Origin: Marthasterias glacialis
Lineage: Eukaryota; Echinodermata; Asteroidea; Forcipulatida; Asteriidae
Length of the DNA: 64,000 bases
NCBI GenBank assembly: GCA_911728455.2
Contig: OU452232.1
Coordinates: forward strand, 4,739,227-4,803,226
Reading direction: 5' to 3'
A model generated the notes under the pieces. That model saw only the letters and a list, made by a program, of their open reading frames with translations. It made no database searches and was not told the origin of the DNA. The translations under genes were made by a program, and so were the position numbers. This document shows, in pieces, positions 27,401 to 42,400 of this stretch (its first letter is position 1; every line of letters starts with the position of its first letter).

Positions 27401-30400
27401 GATGATAATCTGAGATTCAAAGGCATTGTAGTCTTCTTTAGCAAACTTGACTTATTTCAAAAAGCAGTGAAGAGGGGTAATAGCAAATGAATACACCGAT
27501 CCATTAAGCCCCGCCTACTAACGTATTGGCCATTCACAGCCTTGACAACGCCACTGAAAGTCTGACAAAAGTCCAACACGTTAAAATCCCATTAGAAAAG
27601 TAAACAAATTGCCGCCATTGTTCTTACACACAACAGCACACACAACTGTACTAACTTTTGTTTTGTTTAATTCTTTTTTGTATTTCTGATGGTGCAAATC
27701 CCACACCAGTGGTTCCTGTAAAGTCGTGTAAAAGTGGTTTAACAGTGTTCCTGTCTGCATTGTTCTTCGGACTCAAGGCACTGCTCAAAAGGCCACAAAA
27801 CTAAATCCATACCGCTCACCAAAACCATGTCTGTGTTTGAGTCATATCTGATATGTCATTTGTATGTGTGTGTGGCCGCAACAGAACAACCTTTGCGATC
27901 GTGGCGAGAAAATCACACAATGTGCTGTTGCTTGGCAGTCGCTAAGCTAGGCGGGGGCTTAATGGATTGGTCTATTGATCCTACTCTTGATAATATTTTC
28001 AAGCGAGTTGACCAACCATTTGAAACTATTCAACTGTGCTGGTTGTGTATGGTGGCACAACTGTGCACAGAGCTAACTGTGTACATGTGTGTACTGTCAT
28101 ATGCATTTACCAATTTATCTATCAATCAAATCCACAGTGGATGACACTGAGCAGTCTGACAGTAGGAGGGTTGACTGTGTATTGTGTACATCTCATTCAC
28201 AACATGTTATATTGCAGGCTTGCATAGTGCATATTATCAAAACCAAAGTGGATGACATTGAATGGTCAATTGAATGGTCAGACAGTAGGAGGGTTGACTG
28301 GTGTACTGTGTAGATAAATTCACAACATGCTACCATATCACAGCATAGTTGTGATTATGGATTTAGTTTTGTGGCCGTTTGAGCAGTGCCTTGAGTCCGA
28401 AGAACAATGCAGACAGGAACACTGTTAAACCACTTTTACATGACTTTACAGGAACCACTGGCATAGTTTATCTATCATTCAAAACCACAGTGAATGATAT
28501 TCAGTTCACAAGACAACCCAACACAAATTGGCAATGTGACTCATGACACCACATTATTTTTCACAGAAGGCACAAAGTGAACACAGCTCAACAGAGCAAT
28601 GCATAAAAGAGTTACACTCTATGAAGATGGCCGTGTGCGATGACTGTCACTTTTTGATTTACGAAGAAAGGGGGTTCCACATCTTATTGTTCCAAAATTG
28701 GCCTCTCAAATGGCGTGTCGTCGCCGAGCGGTCTAGCGCACCGGACTCAAGCTCTGGTGTTTATGATCAGCAGAGTGTGGGTTCGAGTCCCGATCTTGAC
28801 ACTTGTGTCCTAACCATTATTGCTTCGTCCTTCGGATGGGACGTAAAGCCATAGGTCCAGTGTGTTGTGTAATGCACGTAAAAGAACCCAGTGACACTTA
28901 TCGCTAATAGAAGAGGTTTACCCCGGCAGTGTTTCTGGCAGTGGCTGCTGAATGCGCTGCAGCACCTTGTAAACCCTTATAAGGTGCTACATAAATGGGT
29001 CTAATAAAAAAAACCTTCAAAAAACCTGTTGTAAAAAATGACAAAAATAAGTGCCTTGAGTACCTAATTGCTGGGAGATACGTGCGCTATATAAGACTCT
29101 GGTACTATTGTTATATTATTAGACACATGCGTGCTGCTACATGTATGTAAGAAAATCAGCTCTACGCTTGAGTGGTCAAACGATCTGGTCAGCAGTTGAT
29201 GTCAAAATAATTTGTTTGCAAGAGGATGAATACTAACCCGTTCAGGTTCTTTTTCCTCTTCCACTTCCTTCTCAGCCTCCTCCTGTCCCTCTTCCTTTTT
29301 CTCTCCTTCATCCTCGTTCAGTTTCTCCTCCTCCTTCTTCTTCTTCTCCTCCTCCTTCCGCTTCTCCTCCCGTATCTTCTTCTCCGCCGCCTCCTTGGCA
29401 AACGCCACCTCGTCCTCGTGATGCCACAGGCGGAGGTTCTCGTCCAGCTGCTGGATGAGGCGGGCGGCCAGCTTCAGGTCAGAGCGCACGATCTTCTTGT
29501 GGGCGGTGATGCCGCTGACGCTGCGGATGCGGTTGGCGAGGTCGCGGTTGACGACAGGGCTCAACTCACACTCTCTAAGCTGAGGAATAAATGCGAAAAG
29601 AAATGACTAAAGCTGCCTTTTGTTTTCCCTTTAGACTTGTGTAAGGCTAGACTTTTGTTTCCCCTTCCTACTTTGAGTTCAATTTCTTGTTGTTTTTCAA
29701 ATGGATTCATGATACAAGATAAATGCTTTGTATGATGAACAAGTTTCTTATAGCATGTCATGGACGAGCGGTCTAGTACACCTGACTCACGTTGTTATGG
29801 ATTCATCAGGGTGTGGGTTCGAATCCCGGTCATGACACATGTGTCGTTGAGCAAGACACTTAAATCATAATAGACCTTATGCACATGACGTCATTTGAGA
29901 AGGGCGCCCTCGGCCAGAGGTCAAAAGAAGGTTGTTCATTGGACCATCCTGTGCGCCTCACGTACATGTACATAGTTGTGTTTTCCGTTGTTTCATCATC
30001 GTTTTACCTCTAAGATGGCGGTGTGATGACATCAATGCATTAAGGTCTATTGCCTGTCTTCAAGCAGATGCGTATTTGTGAGGGCAGAGATGGTTCTTGT
30101 TCTTGATAATAGCTTGGCTGTACACTACACAGGCTGTAGAGTCCCCAGGGAGCCGAGATTGGTTTAGGGATAATATAAATGGCCAAAGTGGTGTTATAAA
30201 ACAAATGATGACTGCTTTTACTCATGCTATGGTTAAAACTACAACTCCCTCGGTGGTCCCTGGAGTGGTCTATTCTGAAATAGAACGCTCCTTGGATCTC
30301 CTTGGGACTCGTACTTTTAACCATAGCACTCAAAGCACTCAAATTTGTTGATTATCTAACTGGCATACAGATCCTTGTCATTTGATTGGTGGAACTTACA

Positions 30401-33400
30401 TCACGTGACATTAAGTAGTACTCCCGAACGCATCAGCGACCAGAAAGTAATTGACAATGACAAGGCAAACAGCTTAAGATTTTTTCTTCTTACCCGTATG
30501 CTACTGATGTTCCAGCATATCTCCTTGATGTTGACACTGCGGTCAAAGGTCACCCAGCCATGACGCTGGAAGTTCCGCTCAGGCTGGGGTTCAGCGAGGG
30601 CTACACGCATGAAACCAGGGTATCGTTTACAAAGCTGAAAATGTTTCGGACAGATAATATCATATAGAATGACAAGGACAAAACCTCAACAAGTTGATTT
30701 TTCAAAAAAAGACTAGGTTAAAACATAGTTACATAGAAGAACTAGAGGGTGTACAAAACCATGCCACACGGCCCGACAAGAAGCATTCCTGCTCACTGAG
30801 ACAATGGTACTGACCAATCATATTACACTGGTCCAGATCAGTGTATACATTAGTGCTGGGCGACTACTGAAATTCGCTACTCAAGTCAAGCGTCAACTAT
30901 TCGTGACCTTTTTTGAATCTCACAATGTGGACGTTCCCGTCCCTGTGTGTACAGAGCACATACAACATAGCAACATCAGTGCGACACAGCGAGTTAGAGT
31001 TTGACTATCCGCTGTTCAATGTACAGGAATTCAGGGTTCAAAATAAGTGGTCACTGGTCGCTAAATGTGTGTGAAAACAGCGGCGGGCGAATCAAACCCA
31101 TTCCTTTTGTAGTCCGCTGGGCGAGTCAAAAAATGTTCCTTGTCACAGTAAATAAGGAGCATTTTGGTTAAATCTCAAAGAGAGATTATTTTCACATTCG
31201 TAAAATGGTTTGACAAGTCTTGCTATTTGCAAGATCCGATGCCCGCTATCGTTTCACTAGTCACTACAACCACGCATACACAATACACGGTGATACATTG
31301 TAATTTATGTACATCATGTACAGGCAACGGTTGTCCACATGCACAAACAAGACATCATTTGTACATACAACATACTGCATATACAGCAGGTACAAAGTCC
31401 GAGGTAAGCAACGCTGTGATTGGCTATTGATAAAACGTCCATATTCATAAGACGACGACATTTGAATACCACAGGGTTAGAAAAACTTACAGATATGATT
31501 TCTTGCTTTGTGATCGTTGGTGAGACATTCCTGATGAAGAGGGAGTAGGTCTTGTGGAGTGGTCTGGGCATCGGCTCGTTCTCATCTTCACCCTCCTTGT
31601 CTCCATCTTTCAGCTCCCCATCGTCTTCCTCTGCTTCTTTCTTAGCTTTCTCGGTCGCCTTAGCCTCTTCTAGTTTATCACTCGGCATGACATCATCGTC
31701 AAGTCCTTACCCATCACACAGACAAAATTAATAATTATTTCCTGGAGTAAAATTGTGGTCACCTTCCACAAGACGAGATATATCACTGTTTTTAGCGTTA
31801 ACAAGGATTAACATTTCACATCGTATTAAGGTGAATAGACCAGATTCAACAAGCTCCTTAAATACTCTGTGACATGTCATGGCAGAGTGGTCTACCGCAC
31901 CAAACTCAACTTCTGGTTGCTCAGTCACCAAAATGTGGGTTCGAATCCCGATTATGACAGCTGTGCCCCTGAGCAAGACACTTTACTGTAATTGCTTCTG
32001 TTCACCATGGCGGAAATGGGTACCTGTGAAGGCAGAGATGGTTCTTGTGATTGATTTGGTGCGCTACATACTGTGGCAGCATAGGCTGTATACTCCCCAG
32101 GGAGCTGAGATGGTTTAAGAAATAAAGTAGCCCAGTGACCAAGGGTAGTAATGTTCAAATGCCACGAGTGTCACTGTGTGACGGATTTGCGCGCTATACA
32201 AGAAGCCACTATTCTTAACCCTAAACAACCCAAACAACCCAACCAGCAGATAGTGGGAGGCAGCAGTCTCCAAAGATTTCCAGTCCAGCTAAACTGTGTG
32301 TGTCTCGACTTACATGTATCTGCAATGGACAGAAGCAACTTAGGCATCACCCACTTCCCAAGTAAAAACAAAAGGAACCTTCAGCCAGCTAAACAATTTA
32401 GGTCCCTTTTCCCTGTAACCATTATCCAGAATCCAAAGGAAAACTGTTAGGGATTGTGAGACCATGTATCAACCCCTCCCCTGGTCAGAACCAGGAGTGT
32501 TCCCCTACCCTGGTAAGAACGAGGGGTGTTCCCCTCCCCTGGTAAGTACGAGGGGTGTCTGGAAGTTCTACTCACCTGGGGGTACTGGATCAGCGTCCGA
32601 GTCCGACTCCAGGCCGCTGCTGCTGCTACCGCTGCTGCTGCCGCTGTCATTCTCATAGTCGCTGTCACGATGACGTTTGCGCTTCTTCCCTCTCTTGTCC
32701 TGGGAACCCTTCTGTGATAACAAACGACGGAACGACAAGAGAATGAGATACAACTTGGCGTGTCTGTAAGTACAACAGGGTCGTTATCTTCGACTCCCCC
32801 AAATTGATCCCTTGCACCGATGCCACACGCCGCTGCTGTCTGCCACGATCGTCATTTGGGGAGTTAAAATGCACGTAACAATTAAGGTAAGAGTGTAACC
32901 ACCGCGCCGTGTTGCTTAAAATGCACTCTGCACTGTATACCACATGGGGACACTGATTCCCAAAATTGTCTTTTTAACAATTATGCAATTCGCTCATCAC
33001 AAGGCCCCAAAGGCCACTCGAGGTGTGGGCTACTTTTTGAAGGGATAGAAACCTGCCCCCATGCCCAGAAACAAGACATGGATATAAATGGGAGATTTTA
33101 GTAATAGGCCTGTGGGAAGAGATGAGGATCTCAGCCTTGGTCAATTTCTACAGTGGTAATCTGTGGCTCTGATGGATCACACATACAAATGCAGTGACAG
33201 GAAAGTGTGGCATGGAATACCTCACGACTGTGTACATAGCATATGGGAGATTTTGAGGCACTTTGTGGAGTATGCAAGTATAGGCGGGTTGAAGTAGTAT
33301 CAGTGGATCTCAATACATCATTATGATTGTATACAGGAAGCTAGACAAACATGGCCACAACTGGGGTATACCTTGGGCTTTTCCTCTCCATTTGGTGTGT

Positions 33401-36400
33401 TCTGAGACTCCTCTTTCTGTGATTTGGGCTCATCCTCCTCCTTTGGAGACGTTATCTAAAATTAAATAAAAATATTTTGTAAGAAAGTTTCAATTTTTAT
33501 CAAAGCACCAATGCACTGTTGACCCAGGCCATGAACCAAATCAAGGAACTTTGGCTTCTGCTAAAGACATTGGCTTCTTGTGGCTTGTCGTGGAACTCAA
33601 ATTCTGGTGGCTCAGTCACCAGAGTGTGGGTTCGAATCCCGGTCATGACACTTGTGTCCTTGAGCAAGATGCATAACTATAATTGCTTCTCATCACCCAG
33701 AAGTCAATGGGTACCTCTGAGGGTAGAGATTTTTGATGTGACTGATTAGCAACCTGTGCGCCCATTTGGTTGCCAGTGCAGCATACTCCTAAGGAGTTGA
33801 GATGGATTTCAGGAATGCTTAGGGCCCAATGACATGAAGGACCTGGGCTAATAATATTGCAAGGTGCTTCGACGGGCTTGCAAGCTTACAAAAAATAAAT
33901 AATAAATACACATTATTGTTAGTATTATGATGTTGAAGAATTGGACTTAATGCCATCCAGCCATAGCCTCTATCACAGCTGTTTAAGCACAAAAAGTAAC
34001 TAAGCACAAAACAATTTCACTTACCAGAATAAGGTTACCAGCCAAAATGCCATTTCTCACGTGCATCATTTGTGACTGGTTTCCTGCCAATGTTTGCTTT
34101 AATAGGTGAAATGTGTTAAGCTATATGCTGCTTAAGCAGCTCTATGAAATTTGGGCTCCGGCCTAAGCCATTCAAAAGCATTATTGGTCTGGTCCCATTT
34201 TCATGATCACTTCTCCAGTTATGGAACATAAGAAAGGTCAACAGAACCCAAACTTGTTTCTTACCTCTCCCGAGTCATCTAGTTTGCTTTCTTCTTTTGT
34301 TTTCTTGTCAGCTTCTGCAGTGGAGGCTTTCTCGGTGGTCTTTTCCTCCTTGGACCTGAAGAACAAAGTAGAACCGAAAATAACAGAGACTTTCCCCTGA
34401 CTTCTTCTTCACCCTTATTTCTAAGATTTTCAACCTTTGTGCACCTCTACAATGACTACAATTAATATGATAAAAGTTGAAATAAATAAATACATTTATG
34501 CATTGACTGAGGAACGACTCCACAAAAGTTACAGGTTAAAATGAGAAAAATGAGGTATAGGTCATGTAGGTCAAGACAGCATTAAAGTATCTGTACAGAA
34601 ATGTTGCAGAAATAAGTTGTAAGGATCTTTAAAAAAAAAAGAAAAGAAAAGGAAATTAAGAAAATGGGAAAAAAAGACTCGCCAGAACATTCTGTTAGAC
34701 CACGACGTTGTGCCGAACTATGGAAACATTCCTACTCAGGAGAATGGTTGACTTTTGAGACGATAGCGGGCGTCCCACAGACTGTGGTCCTTTTCCATTG
34801 TTTTTATCGCTGAGAACAATGGAAAAGGACCGGTCTGTGGGATGCCCCACTATTGTCTTAAAAGTCTCACACTACATGTACGCATTGCCTTTTATAACGT
34901 TCCAATGGAATGCCCCAGCAGAACAGTCCATGAACGCTGGCTGGAATACTTGACCTATCCAATCAGAACGTTCCCACAGTTCCAAAAAAAAAGAGCAGTA
35001 CTTACTCCTCTTTCTTCACCTCCGCCTTCCCCCTTGGACTCTGTGGAAGGTGCTGGGTCTCTGATGTCATCCGTCGTCGTGGAGACAAGATCACCTGATC
35101 CAGGGCCTTGAGGTCCAGGGCTGATCCACCTTCCATCTTAATAACAGCTGCATGTACAACGTAATACATTCCACAGTCATTCATCAGTATCAGTATACTT
35201 GAGCATCGTCGTCAATGAGCTTTGACATATTGTGTGAGTGTAAACGTGGGATAACCCTTCTGTTCTCATCTATATGTCAAGGATGGGATGTGACGTCAGG
35301 CCTTGCACTTAAGCTTTTTGTAAAGTAGCCCAAGGGGCTAGTAAACTGTGCATTTTACTTGCCCCCAGGAAGTTTTCGTTGCCAAAATGTATCTTCCTGA
35401 TACTAATGGTAGCAATCCCAACCTGTTTAACGGTCAAATGAAGTTACACTCAAACACTCAAAAACAAATTACCACATTTCTAAAATTAATTATTCACATC
35501 TGAAAAGGAAGAAGTATGAGCATTGTGAACAGGTACATGTAAGTTGCACAGTTTTTAGTAGCCCACAGGGCAAGTTGAGAAGTGGTATTTACTAGCCCAT
35601 GGCAGATTTTACTAGACAATGTACGCCAGGCTAGTGTTAAGGGTGAGCCCTGAACGTGTGTGCAAATTTGTAAGACTAGCTTGTGGGTCTGGATTTCCCC
35701 TGATTGGAGACCCACAACCTCATGTTACAATTAAGGAGATTTACAGACTCTGTGCAAAACCAGAAATACAAAATACAGGTTTGGACACAATGTGGACTAT
35801 TTTCTTTTTTCCCTTTGGTGACTGCTTACAAACCTGGACACTTTGCAGGCAGTTTCGCTTAAGCTGAGCAATGTTTAACTCTCTGTGAACCTTCGCAAAG
35901 ATATAACCAATCTAATTTTGTTAACATGTACCACTAACAGGTGCACTGAGTAGTTACAAGTTGGACAAACCGACGCACGGAATATCAGGGCTTGAATTTT
36001 GGGTAAAATTCCACAAGACCTCAGGGCTTGTATGTAGCTCAACATTTTTACCAGACCAGAATTTATTTTACAAGACCAGAATCTTAATGAGAAAGAACTT
36101 TCTACAAAGTTTAAAATGGAAACTGTCTTTATTTGAACAAGCACTAAGAAAAGACATCTCATTTGTCCTGTGGGTAAGATTTTGATACTCAACAGAATTG
36201 AAAGATTTTGATCAGATTCAAAGTCAACATTTTGAACATCACTTCTGGTGTTTCTTTTTGTTAATGATATTATAGAGTGAGGTGTGAACAGTTGTTATAG
36301 ACCTTATGCATTGACGTCATCACGCAGCCATCTTAGAGGTAAATCGATGATGTAACAATGGAAACGCAGAGATTTGTACGCGCGGCGCACAGGATTGGCC

Positions 36401-39400
36401 AATGAACAACCTCATTTTGACCTCTAGACGAGGGCGCCCTACTCAAATGACGTCATGTACATAAGGTCTATTCCATTGAAAAACACAAGACCGCCGGACT
36501 TGTCTAGTCATGAGTTTACTGGCCCGATGCTAAAATCACTGGCCTCTTGGGTATGGAAGTCACAGAAGCACTTTAAAATAGCAATGTGATAGGGGAACTG
36601 GACAGGCAGCCAGGAGGAACTTATCTTGATCAACCTGGATGATGGAGGTGGCAAGTAATGATGGTGATAATTATGACTGTACCTTTTGCCCACAAACAAT
36701 TCTCCTATCCGTAGCGAACTACCTCACATACGCTCTAGCATGGCGTATAAACCTAGCTTAACTGTTGTACCCACCTGCATCTAACACCCGGCTTATGTCA
36801 TCAGTTTTATCCAGCTGCAGTTTGAGTTTATCCAGCATGCCTTCCTCAAGGAGCTCCAGAAAGACCAGAAGGCGTTTCTTGACGCCCCTCAGTCCCTCCG
36901 CCTTCCCCCTCTCTGCCTCATCGGGGTAATACTTGGAGCGGAACCTATCGGGGGGAGGAGGGGGCGAGCGTGTGGCCCAAACGGACAAAACAGACAAGAA
37001 TTAGAGCCTTGATTTGGTGTCGATTTAGATTTAAAAATACAAGCATGCCATAAATAGCACTTTGGACATTTGGTCCTGTGACGCCGCCAATAACCCAACT
37101 TATTATTGGAAAAATGAATTTATTCCCACCCTATAGTTTTCAATAAACACACAATACAACAAACCTGTGAAAAATTTATCAGATCTGACGGCCACTTTTA
37201 TTTGTGACAACAAAAATTGTTCTGTGCTTGTCAGGGATTTTTTGGGCATCATACCGGGCTTATTTTGATTGCAGCAATCGAAACAAGCGAGTATGATTTG
37301 TGTGGTCTTCAAATGCTATTTTCTCAACTTTGCGATAGTACTTCCGACAGAAAATATTCCTCTTGAGGATTGGTGCTTGCATGAACTTTATAATCGGGCT
37401 TATTTTGATTGCAGCAATTGAAACAAGCGAGTATGATTTGTGTGGTCTTCAAATGCTATTTTCTCAACTTCCTCTTAAGGATTGGTGCTTGCATGAACTT
37501 TATAATTGGTGAGCTACATGTACCAGACTGAAAAGAATTCATTTTTAATCCTGTACTTGTCTTTAATTTGGTGTAACCAAGCACAACTAGCTGGGTGTAT
37601 GCAGGTGGATGTAAAGCTTTCATCTCTCATTATGAGGGGAATGTATAATAGACTTTCATGAGGCTGTTCATTATCTCTGTAATGCACTTAATCATGAATA
37701 TGTAACTTTGAGGGGGTCCCTATGGGGACAGAGTGCCAGTTTAATTAGTGTCATAATGGCCGAACTCAAGTTCTGATGGGTGAATCACCAGAGTGTGGGT
37801 TCGGAATCCCAGTCTTGACACTTGTGTTTTGGGGCAAGACACTAACTCTACTTGCTTCTCATCACCCAGGAGTAAATGGGTACCTGCGAGGGTAGAGATT
37901 GTCATTGTGAATGATTAGCAACCTGTGCGCCAATTTGGCTGCCGGTGCTGCATACTCCAAAGGAGTTGAGATGATTTCAGGAATGCTTGATGAACAAGGG
38001 TAGTACTAGTGTATGGCGCTTTGGTACAATGACTAAAAGCACCTGTTATTTTACTCTATGTAAGAATGACCTGAACTGGACCTGAAGCAGAAAATAGTGC
38101 TAAGCAGTTTGCGGCTAAGCAGAAATGAGCAGAATACCAGTCACAACTTGTATATGTGTTATGGTAGTTTGGCTGGTAACCTTAATGTTGTTGTGCTTTG
38201 CTACCTTTTTTGCTTGAGAAGCTCTATGAACTTGGTTCCTGATGATAGACCGGCCTAAAAAATTGTGAACTGCATATTGATTGGCTCACTTTATACTAGT
38301 ACATGTACATGTATTTCAGGTTTTCCTTTGGAAATGAGGATTTGTGATGTGGAATAACTTCAAGTTTCAGTCAAATTATTGGCAACTTGTGGACAAAATG
38401 AACAAAATGCACGGTATTTTCTTTGTGATAATGTTCTGGAAGGATCTAGCCCACACACATTGTCAACAGCTCCAAATTGCATACTTGGTTACTGTGTATT
38501 AAGTGCGTGCTACACATGTTATAACGTGAGCACAAACAGATTAACACCAGTTACTTTTTACTTTTTCGAATCAGTAAAACAGTTTCCAACAGTGGTTCAG
38601 AACAAAATCATACACACTTATTTTTGAAAGTGTGATATGCACTTGAGGGTCACACTGAAAGTTTTAGAATTTTCTGTCTCTTTTGTTCAGCTGATTTCAA
38701 ATTTCAAAAAGCAGGGTTTGTACCACCAATGCACAAGCTTGCTTAAATCGTGGTATTAAGTAAAAAAGAATGCCTGTATATTATCAGAAAGATGGAAATA
38801 ACCACATCCATTCCTTGAAACGGATTTGCTTTTTCCGCAAAATGTCTTTTACATTTTGGGGTTTATAAAGGCCCTGTGCAGCATCCAAGTAAAACTTTTG
38901 ATAAAGATATGTACAGATTGTAGAAATCACATCGAAACAAATGGGTCGACATCAAAGCATGCAAAACTTTTTGGGTGTGTTTTCTTTCGGGAGAAATAGA
39001 GAGGTACACTGTGTGTGAACTTGGGATCTTTGAAATGAGGTGCGATTATGGTATTAAAACCTTACCACCACCACTGATGTTCAACCCTACCTGTTGACCG
39101 TTATAATTCCGCCGGCAATCTTAACTCATGAGGCGGAACAACAAACTCTTGTGGGTTTTTTAGTATCCTATTTGGTTTTCCCATCTTTAACGCCATCGTT
39201 GTCATGGCAATACGTCATCCGTTTACGTCCACACCGCCCCCTCGTTTTTTTTAAACCGAGGGGGGGAACGGTCGTGGGAAAGCAGGCGGGTTCCCCGAGG
39301 TGTTTCTTGCTTGTGAACGGGCGTGGCATTTTTGTTTAATGTATTTGGGAAATAAACACGCGACCTAGTAACTAAATCTGGTTGATAACTGTCAGTTTGG

Positions 39401-42400
39401 CCCTAGCTACCTCACTGCATTTTTGCGCAGTGGCCCTATACTAGTTAAACTGCGAGTAGTTAATAGATCCCGGGCGAGTGTTTCCTGATGCTTGCTCCGC
39501 TGTAGAGAAATAGGTTTTGGGTTTAGTAGCACAGATAAAAATAAAACTGATGTGGAAACTTGAAAAAAGTCTTCATCCATAAGAAAAGTTAACTTCCTTT
39601 ATTTACTAAAAGTGATCATTTTTTTCAGTGGTCATCAAGGAAGTTAGTCTAGTTAATACAATGTAATACTCAGTGGTCCAGCCTTTAGTATGCAGTGAAG
39701 AGGCACTAATTTGGAGTAGTTCGAATAAATTGGCTTCAACCCTCCTGCTCTGATTCTTGGTAACATTTTCCTGTGAGTTAACCAAATTTGGAAGAAGATG
39801 TTAGCACACAATCTTGTGCGCTCAATTTTGAAACTTGTGCGAGACATGGATAGAAATTTAGCACAGATCTGAGCTTGGTGAGCTGTCAGATTTGTTCTCA
39901 ACTTTTAAAGGTTTTTATGAATGGGAATAAAAGTGTGTTGAATCGGTTTTCAACAAGTTGATTAAACACAGTGAGGCGTTGTTCTTGATAATTTCGTCTC
40001 GGTAAAATTATCGAGAACCAGGCCTCACCGTGTTTAAACAAAAAGTTGAAAACCTCTTCACACCACACTTTTATTCCCTTATTCAAAACCATAGGGGATG
40101 ACACTGAATGGTCAGAGAGTAGGAGGGTTGACAATCCTTGAGATTCAAGGAGACCCAAATATTTCACGATGGGGTCTCACGAAGACCAGTTATCAAACTA
40201 TAAATTGAGTTCAATTGATAAGGGTCGATGACAAATTGTTTCGTATTGATGTGGAACCACTCCTAAGAAAATGTAGTGCCTTTTTTCTGTATACGAACGC
40301 TCCGTACAACAGTACCCCAGACTGGTTTGTTGTGAGCATTTCCACATGCCTCTTCCCCTCACTTGGTTTTCATTTTTAAACATCCCAAAAATGGGACAAA
40401 ACTATTTCAAACAATGAAAACAATTTGTAAACAAACACAACCTTGCAAAGATTTCTCATTCAAGGTTGCTGCTTATGAAAAAAATAAACTTGTCTCACAT
40501 GAACAACAAAAACAAGAAAGTGTTTACAAAGCAAAACATTGAAATGTTTTAACCTTTTCTATATAAAAAAAAAAGAAATTGTGAGCACTTATTTCAATGA
40601 ATTTGTATTAGTTTAAGACATAAGTGATATTAAACAAGCCAATCAGCTGGCTTGGGGAGGCTACTTTGCATAATTTCAAATGGAATACAGCAATCACGTA
40701 CCACTCTTCCTCCTTGTGCGCCAGGAAGAACTCACTGAGCTGGGTGCGTTTGAACTCCACCTTGTACTCGTTGTACTTACGCACCGCCTCCGTATCATCA
40801 ATCATGTCATCTTGAGAGGCAAGGAACTGCTTGAAGCTCATGATGTGGGGGCCATGGGGGCCACGGCCATGATCGTGATCTGGCCCACCTCTGTAAAGAT
40901 TAAAAAAAAAAAAAAAAAAAACATCAATCTTCCTACTCTTGGGTAGCATTTTCCATGAGTTGACCAACCATTTACAACCATCCGACTGAACGGGCTGTAT
41001 ATGCTGGCATAACCATGATAACCACGCACAGAACTAAACTGTGAACAGAACTAAACTGTGATAAGAACTAAACTGTGAACAGAACTAAACTGTGAACAGA
41101 ACTAAACTGTGAACAGAACTAAACTGTGGACAGAACTAAACTGTGAACAGAACTAAACTGTGAACAGAACTAAACTGTGAACAGAACTAAACTGTGAACA
41201 GAACTAAACTGTGAACAGAACTAAACTGTGAACAGAACTAAACTGTGAACAGAATTAAACTGTGAACAGAATTAAACTATGAACAGAACTAAACTGTGAA
41301 CAGAACTAAACTGTGAACAAAACTAAACTGTGAACAGAACTAAACTGTGAACAGAACTAAACTATGAACAGAACTAAACTGTGAACAGAACTAAACTGTG
41401 ATTAGAACTAAACTGTGAACAGAACTAAACTTTGAACAGAACTAAACTGTGAACAGAACTAAACTGTGAACAGAACTAAACTGTGAACAGAACTAAACTG
41501 TGAACAGAACTAAACTGTGAACAGAACTTAACTGTGAACAGAACTAAACTGTGAACAGAACTAAACTGTGAACAGAACTAAACTGTGAACAGAACTAAAC
41601 TGTGAGCAGAACTAAACTGTGAACAGAACTAAACTCTGAACAGAACTAAACTCTGAACAGAACTAAACTGTGAACAGAACTAAACTGTGATTAGAACTAA
41701 ACTGTGATTAGAACTAAACTGTGAACAGAACTAAACTTTGAACAGAACTAAACTGTGAACAGAACTAAACTGTGAACAGAACTAAACTGTGAATAGAACT
41801 AAACTGTGAGCAGAACTAAACTGTGAACAGAACTAAACTGTGAACAGAACTAAACTGTGTACAGAACTAAACTGTGAACAGAACTAAACTGTGAACAGAA
41901 CTAAACTGTGAACAGAACTAAACTGTGAACAGAACTAAACTGTGAACAGAACTAAACTGTGAACAGAACTAAACTGTGAACAGAACTAAACTGTGAGCAG
42001 AACTAAACTGTGAACAGAACTAAACTGTGAACAGAACTAAACTGTGAACAGAACTAAACTGTGAACAGAACTAAACTGTGAACAGAACTAAACTGTGAAC
42101 AGAACTAAACTGTGAACAGAACTAAACTCTGGGCAGAACTAAACTGTGAGCAGAACTAAACTGTGAACAGAACTAAACTGTGAACAGAACTAAACTGTGA
42201 GCAGAACTAAACTGTGAACAGAACTAAACTGTGAACAGAACTAAACTGTGAACAGAACTAAACTGTGAACAGAACTAAACTGTGAACAGAACTAAACTGT
42301 GAACAGAACTAAACTGTGAAAAGAACTAAACTGTGAGCAGAACTAAACTGTGAGCAGAACTAAACTGTGAGCAGAACTAAACTGTGAACAGAACTAAACT

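Larger units (their letters stand above)
27410..29237 (-). other. SRRT intron 12
   Basis: Contains a family 2 AATAGACC element, repeats of the TGGATGACATTGAATGGTCA type (28130-28300, 28480-28510), a large inverted repeat (27711-27815 against 28355-28460) and a full SINE. No coding exon recognised. Confidence 0.65.
29580..30493 (-). other. SRRT intron 11
   Basis: Holds a type B SINE that is split by a family 1 AATAGACC element; the rest (30180-30490) shows no recognisable feature. Confidence 0.6.
30635..32575 (-). other. SRRT introns 9 and 10 (around exon 10)
   Basis: Intron 10 (30635-31490) shows nothing recognisable. Intron 9 (31706-32575) carries a type B SINE at 31870-32140 and, at 32470-32560, tandem short repeats of CCCCTCCCCTGGTAAGNACG. 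Confidence 0.55.
32712..34264 (-). other. SRRT introns 7 and 8 (around exon 8)
   Basis: Intron 8 (32712-33371) contains a SINE-tail fragment (32995-33090) matching 6440-6530. Intron 7 (33456-34264) contains a type B SINE (33575-33830) and the AGCTGCTTAAGCAG dispersed repeat near 33965-34160. Confidence 0.6.
36945..40701 (-). other. SRRT intron 4 (3.8 kb)
   Basis: Contains a 140-bp tandem duplication (37255-37510), a type B SINE (37755-38000), the dispersed AGCTGCTT repeat (38085-38250) and a foldback (39923-40078). 38300-39900 shows no recognisable gene or repeat. Confidence 0.6.

Noticed and set aside
29226-29606. Plus-strand Leu-rich membrane-like ORF
   Set aside because: It is the antisense shadow of SRRT exon 12, whose Glu/Lys codons read as Leu/Phe/Ser on the other strand.
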